Assembly (NCBI GenBank): GCA_047605605.1
Contig: JASGFG010000039.1
Location: forward strand, 1-34,149
Direction of reading: 5' to 3'
Source: JAATGA01 sp047605605
GTDB taxonomy: Bacteria; Pseudomonadota; Alphaproteobacteria; Rhodobacterales; Rhodobacteraceae
DNA: 34,149 bases
A program made the position numbers and the translations under genes. This document shows, one piece after another, positions 23,873 to 31,150 of this stretch. The notes under the pieces are model-generated. The model did no database searches and was not told where the DNA came from. It was given only the letters and a program-made list of their open reading frames with translations. Position 1 is the first letter of the stretch; every line of letters starts with the position of its first letter.

Positions 23873-24208
23873 GCGCGGAAGATCGGTTATGCCGCCCCGC
23901 CTGGTGCGGGGCGGGCGGGCGGCGTGCCGATGACCTTTGTGCAGGCGGCGGCCTTTCGATGGGTCAATCCCAAGGCCTGGGCCATGGCCTTGAGCGCAAT
24001 TGCCGCCCATGCCCCCGATCCGGCGCCGTGGACAGGGGCGGCGGTGGCCGGGGTGTTCGGCGCGGTCAACCTGCCCTCGGTCAACGTCCTGGACCGCGGC
24101 GGGCGAGGGGGGCGGCGCTGACTGACCGATCCGGCGGGGTTGCGGGTCTTCAACTGGACGAGGGCGGGTCTGCCGGTCGCCAGTCTCCGGCCGATCCTGA
24201 CGCATTGA
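23873..24208 (+). pseudogene. 3' remnant of a LysE-family amino-acid exporter gene, frameshifted
   Basis: The plus strand encodes RKIGYAAPPGAGRAGGVPMT, then FVQAAAFRWVNPKAWAMALS and AVAGVFGAVNLPSVNV, and later, in another frame, LTDPAGLRVFNWTRAGLPVA and SLRPILTH before TGA (24206-24208). This is the C-terminal half of a LysE/RhtB exporter ('FLQAAAFQWVNPKAW', 'R.FN..MA.LL..SL.P'). The frame is lost near 24085-24121, where NVLDRGGRGGRR ends at a TGA. The N-terminal ~95 residues are missing. The surviving reading frame from GTG 23924 is sometimes called as a 65-aa gene, but it is a fragment. Confidence 0.75.
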
Positions 24209-24232
24209 GGGGCGGCGGATCCCGCCCGGAGG

Positions 24233-25216
24233 TCAGCGCGTCCACAACCCTTCGCGCTTGATCCGGTTGCGCAGGGCCTGCTCTTTCCGGGGCAGGTCGC
24301 TGCGGTCGAAAAGCGCGCGGACCCTGGCACCCTCGCCCTTCCAGATCATCTTGCGGAAGGGCGGATAGGTTTTCAGCACCGCACTTGTGGCGGGCAGGGC
24401 CGCGATCTCTTCCAGCAGCTGCACCACCCGGTCGCTTTCGCGGGCATAAAGCAACGGCAGAAGGCGCCAGTGGCAGGTCACGTCGCCGTCCAGCCCCGCC
24501 AGTTCCGGCCCCGGCCTGCCGCCGCCGAAGGACTGGATGACCAGCGGCAGCGCGATCTGGTCCAGCCAGGGATCGAGGCTCTGGCAAACCAGCTCGTCGG
24601 GGGGATTGTCGCGGATTTCCGCGGCAAAGCGCGAAAAGCGGTCGCCAAAGGCATGGGGGCTTTGGTGAAAGAACCAGCCCGCGTTGAAGTAGAGATAGCG
24701 CCGCCAGTGCTCATCGGGCCATGACGGGTCCAGAGAGGATGGAAAATCCAGCCCGAACCTGTCGTAGAGCGCCTGCCAGATCGCCGTATATCCGGGGCCG
24801 TAGAGGTCGGGCTGGGGCCAGGTGCCCTCGCGCCGCATGCTGGCCGAAGGACGGCTGAAGTCGAAGGGAACCTGCGACAGCGGCCCGGTGATCAGCGTAT
24901 CGGTGTCCAGAAACAGGAACGGCGCGTCTGGCAGGGCGGCCAGCGCCTCGATCTTGTTGCCATGCGGATAGCTGGCGCCGAAGACACGGTTCTGAAAGGG
25001 CAGGATCGCGGCACCCAGGCTTTCCAGCGCCGCGCGAACCGCGGGTTCGATCCGCGGATCGCCGGGCCAGAGCGGACCGGGCTGCGGCTCGGCGATGAAC
25101 AGGGTTCCGGCAAAATCCGGGTCGCAATGCCGCAGCGAGGCGGCCAGCAGCAGCGCCTCGTATTGCAGGCGTCCGGCCTGGCCGATTGCCAGAATGTTGA
25201 ATGAACCCACCACCAT
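24233..25216 (-). CDS. Glycosyltransferase-like (GT-A fold) protein
   Basis: This 327-aa protein begins MVVGSFNILAIGQAGRLQYE and contains PFLFLDTDTLITGPL with a DTD motif at 104-106, the DxD metal/nucleotide-sugar site of GT-A enzymes. HGNKIEALAALPDAPFLFLD resembles the segment before DxD in GT8-like transferases, and YLYFNAGWFFHQSP ('yfNaGvl') is the usual later GT8-type element. Donor and acceptor cannot be predicted. The ATG at 25216 has AGGTGGG upstream; a longer frame to 25501 overlaps the small membrane gene antisense and lacks homology. No other glycan genes are adjacent. Confidence 0.75.
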   Translation of the reverse strand: MVVGSFNILAIGQAGRLQYEALLLAASLRHCDPDFAGTLFIAEPQPGPLWPGDPRIEPAVRAALESLGAAILPFQNRVFGASYPHGNKIEALAALPDAPFLFLDTDTLITGPLSQVPFDFSRPSASMRREGTWPQPDLYGPGYTAIWQALYDRFGLDFPSSLDPSWPDEHWRRYLYFNAGWFFHQSPHAFGDRFSRFAAEIRDNPPDELVCQSLDPWLDQIALPLVIQSFGGGRPGPELAGLDGDVTCHWRLLPLLYARESDRVVQLLEEIAALPATSAVLKTYPPFRKMIWKGEGARVRALFDRSDLPRKEQALRNRIKREGLWTR

Positions 25217-25296
25217 GATACCCACCTGTCGCCCGCAACTATAGGCGGCGGCGCGCGGGCGGGAAACCGGATTCCTTGTCCCTGGTGGCGGGTTTC

Positions 25297-25533
25297 TCAG
25301 GCGCGGGCCTTGCGCGGCTGCGGCCGAAAGGGTGTGACCTGCGGCAGCGGGGGCTCGCAGCGTCCCCGCGACAGGACGCGCAGGAAGACCGCCCCGATGC
25401 CGGCAAGCGCGCCGACCAGCCCGGCCCCGATGTAGCCAAGCCCGACGAGCCACCACGAATGTCCGGTGATCCCCAGAAAGATGGCCATGAGCGATCCGCA
25501 AAGAACGCTGGCGAAGATGATGAGTATGAGCAT
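25297..25533 (-). CDS. Small two-helix membrane protein, 78 aa
   Basis: The product begins MLILIIFASVLCGSLMAIFL, then GITGHSWWLVGLGYIGAGLV and GALAGIGAVFLRVL, giving two to three membrane segments, and ends with a basic/Pro tail (RGRCEPPLPQVTPFRPQPRK). GGGGAGCAG lies just upstream of the ATG at 25533; this ribosome binding site falls inside the longer reading from 25545, so the shorter form is chosen. I do not recognise a family. Between this gene and tRNA-Tyr (25534-25816) I see no further gene. Confidence 0.6.
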   Translation of the reverse strand: MLILIIFASVLCGSLMAIFLGITGHSWWLVGLGYIGAGLVGALAGIGAVFLRVLSRGRCEPPLPQVTPFRPQPRKARA

Positions 25534-25816
25534 TCTGCTCCCCATGTCAGAAGTGGATGGGGCGGGCGTTTTACACCCACAGGTTGTTTATGAGGCAGAA
25601 TGTGTCCATAAGCGGACTTTCGCCGGGCCTGAACATGACCATACAGGGGTTATTCCGGGGCATCGGCGCACGGGCCCCGAAATGAGCGGAAATCGCGCCT
25701 TGGCCGTGTCGAGGGGGGCCAGGCGCCGCCCGATGTGCGAGGTGCCACGGCGACAGATACCCGGTATCCGCACGGCGGGGTGCCTGTGCGGAGAATCCTC
25801 ATGTGAAACAGGAAGA

Positions 25817-25900
25817 TGGTGGGCGATCCTGGAATCGAACCAGGCATGAGTCGCCTCGGCGGAGTTACAGTCCGCTGCCACACCTTGTAGCATATCGCCC
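25817..25900 (-). tRNA. tRNA-Tyr (anticodon GUA), CCA encoded
   Basis: On the minus strand the acceptor GGGCGAT pairs with ATCGCCC, followed by discriminator A and an encoded CCA. The D stem is GCTA/TGGC, the anticodon stem GCGGA/TCCGC with loop CTGTAAC (anticodon GTA), and the variable arm has a GAG/CTC stem as in class II bacterial tRNA-Tyr. The T arm is CCTGG/CCAGG with loop TTCGATT. Length is 84 nt including CCA. A strong promoter is seen at 25912-25940. Confidence 0.95.
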
Positions 25901-25911
25901 ACTGGGGGCGG

Positions 25912-25940
25912 GGAATAGCCAAGGCGGCGGGGGGCGTCAA
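25912..25940 (-). promoter_or_regulatory. Promoter of tRNA-Tyr
   Basis: On the minus strand TTGACG (25940-25935), a 17-bp spacer and TATTCC (25917-25912) place the start a few bases before the mature tRNA 5' end (25900). The -35 is 5/6 and the -10 ends in C, lacking the T at -7, the promoter class reported to need CarD in Rhodobacter. Confidence 0.65.
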
Positions 25941-26026
25941 GAGGCCTTTGGGCGGGTTTCTTTCGGCTTGCATCGCTGCCCTGCCGCGCGGCATTGTCGC
26001 CGCCTGAAAATCAGGGGATGCAGCCG

Positions 26027-26812
26027 ATGGCGGGCACGAAGAAACCGGCCTGGGTGGTCGACAAGGAACGCACACGCCGCATCGAGGCGAAGGAAACCGT
26101 CTGGCTGTTCGGCCTGCACGCCGTGCGCGATGCGCTGGTCAACCCGCGCCGGGAAAAGCTGCGGCTGGTGGTGACGAAGAACGCCGCCGACAAGTTGGCC
26201 GATGCCATCGCAGAGGCCGGGGTGGAACCCGAGATCAGCGATCCGCGCAAGTTCGCCGCGCCCATTGACGAGGGCAGCGTCCATCAGGGCGCCGCGCTTG
26301 AGGTGCGGCCGCTGAACTGGGGGCGGCTGGCCGATGTCGTCATCGGGGGCGAGGGTGCGCCGCTGGTCGTGCTGCTGGACCGGGTGACGGACCCGCACAA
26401 CGTGGGCGCGGTGCTGCGGTCGGCCGAGGTGTTCGGCGCGCGCGCGGTGATCGCCCCCCGCCACCATTCCGCGCCCGAGACCGGGGCGCTGGCCAAGACG
26501 GCCAGCGGCGCGCTGGAACGCCAGCCCTATCTGCGGGTGACGAATCTGGCCGAGGCCATGGAGGAGCTGAAGGAGATGGGCTTTACCCTGATCGGGCTGG
26601 ACGGCGATGGCGATGTGACGCTGGCCGATGCCATGGCAAAGGCGGGCAGCCGCGCCGTGGGGCTGGTTCTGGGCGCCGAAGGCCCCGGCCTGCGCGACAA
26701 GACGCGCGAGACCTGCGACGTGATCGCGCGCATTCCCTTTGCCGGGGGGTTCGGGTCGCTGAACGTGTCGAACGCCGCAGCCGTGGGGCTTTATGCCGCC
26801 GCCAACCGCTGA
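26027..26812 (+). CDS. rlmB: 23S rRNA 2'-O-ribose methyltransferase RlmB (SpoU/TrmH family)
   Basis: This 261-aa SAM-dependent SPOUT enzyme methylates a ribose in 23S rRNA (G2251 in E. coli). An N-terminal substrate-binding domain contains LFGLHAVRDALVNPRRE (27-43). The SPOUT motifs follow: motif 1 LLDRVTDPHNVGAVLRSAEV (116-135), motif 2 LVLGAEGPGLR and motif 3 IPFAGGFGSLNVSNAAAVGL, which form the knotted SAM site. The start at 26027 (MAGTKKPAW) has AGGGG nine bases upstream; ATG 26018 directly abuts that site and TTG 25994 is unlikely. The N-terminus is basic, fitting rRNA binding. Confidence 0.92.
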   Translation: MAGTKKPAWVVDKERTRRIEAKETVWLFGLHAVRDALVNPRREKLRLVVTKNAADKLADAIAEAGVEPEISDPRKFAAPIDEGSVHQGAALEVRPLNWGRLADVVIGGEGAPLVVLLDRVTDPHNVGAVLRSAEVFGARAVIAPRHHSAPETGALAKTASGALERQPYLRVTNLAEAMEELKEMGFTLIGLDGDGDVTLADAMAKAGSRAVGLVLGAEGPGLRDKTRETCDVIARIPFAGGFGSLNVSNAAAVGLYAAANR

Positions 26813-26845
26813 AACCCGAAAAGTTTCAAGATCACAAAAATGGGA

Positions 26846-26989
26846 TTGGAACTTTAAATCGAGTTTAGGGATTCTATGTCACATACAGGGCACGGGATCG
26901 GAACTCCCGTCTCTTGTTCACTGTCCCTCGTTCCGCGACTGGCGCCCGGATTTCGTTCCGGGCGCCTTTTTCTTCTCAGGGAGGCCCGG
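26846..26989 (+). promoter_or_regulatory. Structured leader ending in a terminator ahead of the CoA-binding gene
   Basis: An AT-rich stretch (26820-26880) with TTGGAA at 26846-26851 precedes a GC-rich, foldable segment. ACGGGA (26892-26897) pairs with TCCCGT (26905-26910); flanking AGGGC (26887-26891) can pair with GTCCCT nearby. A perfect terminator follows at 26941. The ribosome binding site AGGGAGG (26978-26984) and ATG (26990) come immediately after the T-run. This layout is what attenuators and riboswitches look like. No known riboswitch consensus was recognised, and the -10 is unclear. An independent small RNA is the alternative. Confidence 0.45.
26941..26972 (+). terminator. Perfect intrinsic terminator
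   Basis: GGCGCCCGGA (26941-26950) pairs without mismatch with TCCGGGCGCC (26957-26966), loop TTTCGT, followed by TTTTTC. It is the strongest rho-independent terminator in the window. It lies 128 nt after the rlmB stop but only 17 nt before the next start codon. Confidence 0.85.
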
Positions 26990-27421
26990 ATGATAGCGAC
27001 CGGCAAAGATCTGACCGACAACGATCTGCGCGACATTCTGCGTGAAACGAAGACCATCGCCCTTGTCGGCTGGTCGCCGAAGCTTGACCGGCCCAGCCAC
27101 GGGGTGGCGAACTACCTGAAGGCGCGGGGGTATCGGGTGATCCCGGTCAATCCGGGGCAGGCGGGGGTGCAGGCCCTGGGCGAGACGGTCCGCGCCTCGC
27201 TGTCCGAGATCGGCGAGCCGGTGGATATGGTCGACATTTTTCGCCGGTCCGAAGAGGTGGGGCCGGTGGTGGACGAGGCGCTGAGCCTGCCGGGCGTCAG
27301 GACGATCTGGATGCAGTTGGGGGTGGAGAATGCCGAAGCCGCGGCAAAGGCCGTGGCGCGGGGGCTGAAGGTGGTGCAGAACCGCTGTCCGGCGATCGAG
27401 ATCCCGCGGCTGGGGCTTTGA
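26990..27421 (+). CDS. CoA-binding domain protein (YccU-like)
   Basis: This 143-aa protein is one Rossmann-like CoA-binding domain: IALVGWSPKLDRPSHGVANY at residues 23-42 carries the GxSxxxxRPSxxV nucleotide-binding turn. YRVIPVNPGQAG, VDMVDIFRRSEEVGPVVDEA and IWMQLGVEN follow, all standard for the succinyl-CoA-synthetase-alpha-like family. The molecular role is unknown. In several alphaproteobacteria I recall this family near metY, and here metY is 3 kb away. The ATG at 26990 has AGGGAGG as ribosome binding site, immediately after the terminator described above, so its expression may be controlled by readthrough. Confidence 0.88.
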   Translation: MIATGKDLTDNDLRDILRETKTIALVGWSPKLDRPSHGVANYLKARGYRVIPVNPGQAGVQALGETVRASLSEIGEPVDMVDIFRRSEEVGPVVDEALSLPGVRTIWMQLGVENAEAAAKAVARGLKVVQNRCPAIEIPRLGL

Positions 27422-27424
27422 TGT

Positions 27425-27461
27425 CCAGACCACCCCGCAGGGTATTTGGGCCAAGATGAAG
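27425..27461 (+). repeat. Dispersed intergenic repeat, copy near 27.4 kb
   Basis: CCAGACC through AAGATGAAG (37 bp) matches the copy at 791-827 at 33 of 37 positions. It begins four bases after the stop of the CoA-binding gene and ends ten bases before the convergent AEC gene. Its position right after a stop codon is shared with the other copies. Confidence 0.6.
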
Positions 27462-27470
27462 GGGGAAGGA

Positions 27471-28409
27471 TCAGGGCAGGATGTGCAGCCAGCCCCAGAT
27501 CGTCAGGATCGAGGCGGCGGTGCCGATCAGCACGGCCGAGGCATTGACGCGCTTGGCCACGCCGTAAAGGTGGGCGAAGAGATAGGCGTTCACGCCCGGC
27601 GCCATGGCCGCCGTCATCACCGCCGACCGCAGCTGGTTGGTGCCGAGGTCGAAGACCCAGCGGCCGAGCGTATAGGCGATGGCGGGATGCACGATCACCG
27701 ACAGCAGGCAGACCATGGCGATGGTGCGCATGTCGCCTTCGGGGCGGTAGCGCAGCAGGACCCCGCCGAGGCCGAACAGCGCCGCCGGCACCGCGGCGCG
27801 CGCCATCATCTCCAGCCCGCCGGAAATTGCTGCGGGCACCGGAAGGCCGGTCATGTTGAAGGCGAGGCCCGACAGAACCCCGATCACCAGCGGCTGGCGG
27901 AGGATGCCGCGCAGGATCTGCGGCAGCAGGTGGCGGATATGCGTCGGCCGGCCGCGCGCGCGCGCCAGTTCCATCGCGATGATGCCGAAGGTATAGAACA
28001 TCGGCGAATGCAGCGCGATGATCGAGAAGTTCCCGGCCAGGGCGTCCGCGCCATAGGCGCGCTCGGTGATCGGCACGCCCAGGAGCAGCGAGTTGGAAAA
28101 CAGCGCGGCAAAGCCGATGGCGACCGAATCCTCGGGCGGGCGGTGGAAGATCACCCTTGCGCCCAGAAAGCCCAGGAAAAAGCAGGTGAAGGCGCCGATG
28201 TAGAAGGACAGGAACAGGCCAAGTTCCGCCTCGGCCCCGATGTCGAGCGTTGCGATGGATTTGAACAGCAGGCACGGAATGGCGAAGTTCTGCGAGAACC
28301 GCATCACCCCGTCCACCGCCGCCTCGCCGAACCCGATCCAGCGCGCGGCCGCATAGCCGAAGCCGATGACCAGAAAGACCGGAAGGATGACGTCGATCAG
28401 CGCGTTCAT
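27471..28409 (-). CDS. AEC-family (auxin efflux carrier-like) transporter
   Basis: This 312-aa protein has about ten hydrophobic segments in the 5+5 arrangement of AEC permeases. It begins MNALIDVILPVFLVIGFGYA and includes FSQNFAIPCLLFKSIA, FSNSLLLGVPITERAYG ('fgN.g.lG.Pi'), LVIGVLSGLAFNMTGLPVP and VMTAAMAPGVNAYLFAHLYG, all typical of the family. AEC proteins export or import organic anions such as malate or malonate; the substrate cannot be told. It is the last gene of the minus-strand operon; its ATG overlaps the stop of the MBL gene by four bases (ATGA). Confidence 0.9.
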   Translation of the reverse strand: MNALIDVILPVFLVIGFGYAAARWIGFGEAAVDGVMRFSQNFAIPCLLFKSIATLDIGAEAELGLFLSFYIGAFTCFFLGFLGARVIFHRPPEDSVAIGFAALFSNSLLLGVPITERAYGADALAGNFSIIALHSPMFYTFGIIAMELARARGRPTHIRHLLPQILRGILRQPLVIGVLSGLAFNMTGLPVPAAISGGLEMMARAAVPAALFGLGGVLLRYRPEGDMRTIAMVCLLSVIVHPAIAYTLGRWVFDLGTNQLRSAVMTAAMAPGVNAYLFAHLYGVAKRVNASAVLIGTAASILTIWGWLHILP

Positions 28410-29209
28410 TCTATGGTGTCGTAGCCGATCTGCATCCCGTCATATGCAGGCTCTACGCCCGCGGGCAGTTCGGCGGCAAGCGCCGCATGGTCCATGTCGA
28501 TGTGCATGTTCGTCAGAACCGCGCGTGCCGGTTTTGCACGCGCAATCCATTCGAGGGTGAGCGCCAGATGGGCATGTGTGGGATGCGGCTTGCGCCGCAG
28601 GGCATCGACCACCCAGCAGTCGAGACCGGACAGATGCGGCCAGCTTTCCTCGGGGATCTCCACCGCATCGGGCAGATAGGCGAGCGCGCCCATGCGAAAG
28701 CCGAGCGCGTTGATCGTGCCATGGTTGGCGTAGAAGGGCGTCATGCGGATGATGCCGCCCGCGCCCGCCACCTCGACCTCGCCGTCGATGGTGTTCAGAT
28801 CCAGGATCGGGGGATAGGGGCTGCCCGCGGGCTGGACGAAGGCATAGCCGAACCGCGACAGCAGCGCGTCCTGCGTCGGCCCGTCGGCCCAGACGGCCAG
28901 GCGGCGGCGGATGTTGAACACCACCTGCCGCAGATCGTCGATCCCGTGGGTATGATCGGCATGGGCATGGGTAAAGACGACGGCATCCAACTCGCCCACG
29001 CCCACATCCAGCAACTGGTCGCGCATGTCGGGCGAGGCGTCGATCAGCACGCGGGTGGTGCCGTCCGGGGTGTGCCTTTCGACCAGCATGGAGCAGCGGC
29101 GGCGGCGGTTCCGGGGGTTGGCGGGGTCGCAGTCGCCCCATTCGTTGCCGATGCGCGGCACGCCCGCCGATGACCCGCAGCCAAGGATGGTGAAGGTCAG
29201 CCGTGCCAT
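28406..29209 (-). CDS. MBL-fold hydrolase, PhnP-like cyclic phosphodiesterase family
   Basis: This 267-aa protein opens with MARLTFTILGCGSSAGVPRI, followed by DPANPRNRRRRCSML, the PhnP-type signature. The metal motif HAHADH is at residues 81-86, with later metal ligands at YANHG, GLDCWVVDALR and TNMHIDMDH. PhnP hydrolyses cyclic phosphodiesters in phosphonate breakdown, but no phosphonate genes are here; relatives next to tatD in alphaproteobacteria are of unknown substrate, possibly nucleotides. The ATG at 29209 is one base after the tatD stop and four bases overlap the AEC gene, so translation is coupled. Confidence 0.88.
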   Translation of the reverse strand: MARLTFTILGCGSSAGVPRIGNEWGDCDPANPRNRRRRCSMLVERHTPDGTTRVLIDASPDMRDQLLDVGVGELDAVVFTHAHADHTHGIDDLRQVVFNIRRRLAVWADGPTQDALLSRFGYAFVQPAGSPYPPILDLNTIDGEVEVAGAGGIIRMTPFYANHGTINALGFRMGALAYLPDAVEIPEESWPHLSGLDCWVVDALRRKPHPTHAHLALTLEWIARAKPARAVLTNMHIDMDHAALAAELPAGVEPAYDGMQIGYDTIE

Positions 29210-29210
29210 G

Positions 29211-30017
29211 TCAGGCCGCCCCTGCGCGCCGCGCTGCGCGGGTGAACAGCCGGTCGAAATTGGCCGAGGTGGCGGCGGCAAATTCCTCGACCGTCAGGCC
29301 AAAGACCTGCGCGCCGGTCCGGGCGGTGATGGCGGTATAGGCGGGCTCGTTCCGGCGGCCGCGATGGGGCGGGGGGGCCAGATAGGGGCTGTCGGTTTCC
29401 AGCAGGATGCGGTCCAGCGGGGCGGCGGCAAAGATGTCGCGCAGGTCCTGGCTTTTCGGAAAGGCGGCGATGCCCGACATCGACAAATAGAACCCCAGGT
29501 CCAGCGCCGCGCGGGCGAGATCTGGGCCCGAGGAAAAGCAGTGCATGACGCAGGAATAGGGCCTTTCGCGGAACCCTTCGGTCAGAATCCGCGCCATGTC
29601 GTCGTCGGCGGCGCGGGCGTGGATGATCAGCGGCAGGCCGGTTTCCTGCGCGGCCCGGATATGGATGCGCAGCGATTCCTGCTGCATCCCGGCGCTGTCG
29701 GCGGAATAGTGGTAGTCCAGCCCCGTTTCGCCGATGCCGACCATGCGCGGGTCGCGGGCCAGTGTCACCAGATCCTCCAAGCTGACCAGTGGCTGTTCGG
29801 TCACGCTCATCGGGTGGATGCCGGCGGCGTAGAACACGCCTTCGTTCGCGGCGACGATGGCCTGAACCCGCGGCAGGTTCACCAGCCGGGTGCAGATCGT
29901 CACCATCCGCGTCACGCCTGCGGCGCGGGCACGGGCGATCACCTCGGGCAGTTCGGTGTCGAAATCGGGAAAGTCGAGGTGACAGTGGCTGTCGACTATT
30001 TCGGGCGGGGCGGTCAT
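29211..30017 (-). CDS. tatD: TatD-family metal-dependent hydrolase/DNase
   Basis: This 268-aa TIM-barrel enzyme shows all TatD metal ligands: HCHLDF near residues 11-16, GIGETGLDYHY, IIHARAADDD, VMHCFSSG and LLETDSPYLAP. TatD enzymes are 3'-5' exonucleases or DNases, and YcfH/TatD genes often sit beside holB, as here. The ATG at 30017 overlaps the holB stop by one base (TGATG) and has AAAGG six bases upstream; the in-frame GTG one codon earlier is a less likely start. Confidence 0.92.
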   Translation of the reverse strand: MTAPPEIVDSHCHLDFPDFDTELPEVIARARAAGVTRMVTICTRLVNLPRVQAIVAANEGVFYAAGIHPMSVTEQPLVSLEDLVTLARDPRMVGIGETGLDYHYSADSAGMQQESLRIHIRAAQETGLPLIIHARAADDDMARILTEGFRERPYSCVMHCFSSGPDLARAALDLGFYLSMSGIAAFPKSQDLRDIFAAAPLDRILLETDSPYLAPPPHRGRRNEPAYTAITARTGAQVFGLTVEEFAAATSANFDRLFTRAARRAGAA

Positions 30018-31150
30018 CACGGGCCTTTGGCTGAGGCGACCTGTGCCGCCGTCTCGTCAACCTTCAGGACCATATCCATGAGAAGCGCGGCGGGGTCAAG
30101 GTTGACCGCCTTGCCGCGCCGTGCCCGCAGGCCCAGCGTCTGCGCCAGTTCCGCCCATTGCCGAGCGGCCTGTTGGTCGGGGGCCAGCCGGGCGATCAGC
30201 GCGGCCTCGCCCGGTGCAGCCTCGGGCGGGGTCTGGCGGGTGATGCCGGCGCGGGCGACGCGGGCCAGAAACAGGTCGATCAGCGTCAGGATCAGGTCGA
30301 ACCGCTGTTCCGCCCCCTTGCCCGCGCCGCTGTCGGCGAGCGCAAGCGCCCGCGGCCGGTCAAGGCGGGGCAGGGTGGAAAACAGCGAGACCAGATCGTG
30401 ATAGGTCTTCAGCCCGTCCAGGTTGGTCATGCGGAACGCCTCGCCCACCGACCCGCCCGCCAGTTCGGCCAGCGCCTGCGCCTCGTCCGGCTCGACCGCG
30501 CCTCCCGCCTGTTCCAGTGCTGCGGCCAGCGGTCCGGCCGCCAGCGGCGTCAGGCGCAATTCCCGGCAGCGCGACCGGATCGTCGGCAGCAGGCGAAAGG
30601 GCTGGTGGCTGATCAGGAACAGCGTCACGCCCTGGGGCGGCTCCTCCAGAAGCTTCAGCAGGGCGTTCGCGGCCGAAGGGTTCATCTCGTCTACGGTGTC
30701 GATGATCGCCACCCGGCGGCCGCCATCGGCGGCGGACAGGGTGAAGAAAGACTTCATCCTCCGCACTTCCTCGACCGTGATGTCCTGGCGCAGCCGTTCG
30801 GCCTTGTCGTCCCAGGGGCGGCGCAGCAGGAACAGACGCGGCTCGGACAGGGCGGCGATGCGGCGGGCGACGGGGTGGTCGGGGTCCACCTCCAGCGTAT
30901 CGGGCGGGGGCGGGCCGCCGAACAGGCCGCCCTCCGCCTCGGGCGCGGCCAGCAGGAAGCGGGCCAGCCGCCAGGCCAGTGTCGCCTTGCCGATCCCGCG
31001 CGGGCCGGTGATCATCCAGCCATGATGAAGGCGGCCCGTGTTGAAGGCCGACAGGAATTCCGCTTCGGCCGCCGCATGGCCGAAAAGCTGCGCGGTTTCG
31101 CGCGGATGCGGGGCGCCTTCCACCCGGTCGGCCTCGGGCAGATCGGTCAT
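30017..31150 (-). CDS. holB: DNA polymerase III delta' subunit
   Basis: This 377-aa AAA+ clamp-loader subunit contains a P-loop-like GPRGIGKATLAWRLARFL near residues 49-66 and VDEMNPSAANALLKLLEEPP ('DeM...AaNALLKtLEEPP'), then LISHQPFRLLPTIRSRC with the SRC arginine-finger-type motif. The region after the P-loop (residues 66-110) contains no Cys, so the four-cysteine zinc module of E. coli delta' is absent, as far as I can see. It works with delta, tau/gamma to load the beta sliding clamp. The start overlaps the tmk stop (ATGA). Confidence 0.93.
   Translation of the reverse strand: MTDLPEADRVEGAPHPRETAQLFGHAAAEAEFLSAFNTGRLHHGWMITGPRGIGKATLAWRLARFLLAAPEAEGGLFGGPPPPDTLEVDPDHPVARRIAALSEPRLFLLRRPWDDKAERLRQDITVEEVRRMKSFFTLSAADGGRRVAIIDTVDEMNPSAANALLKLLEEPPQGVTLFLISHQPFRLLPTIRSRCRELRLTPLAAGPLAAALEQAGGAVEPDEAQALAELAGGSVGEAFRMTNLDGLKTYHDLVSLFSTLPRLDRPRALALADSGAGKGAEQRFDLILTLIDLFLARVARAGITRQTPPEAAPGEAALIARLAPDQQAARQWAELAQTLGLRARRGKAVNLDPAALLMDMVLKVDETAAQVASAKGP

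Noticed and set aside
23924..24121. A 65-aa intact gene
   Set aside because: It is the middle of a LysE exporter; homology continues in another frame downstream and the N-terminal half is missing, so it is listed as a pseudogene.
23887..24330. Minus-strand frame overlapping the LysE remnant and the glycosyltransferase end
   Set aside because: No start signal or family resemblance; its frame is antisense to recognisable LysE sequence.
25534..25816. Possible small gene between the membrane protein and tRNA-Tyr
   Set aside because: Open frames here have no ribosome binding site and no recognisable sequence; only a gap is reported.
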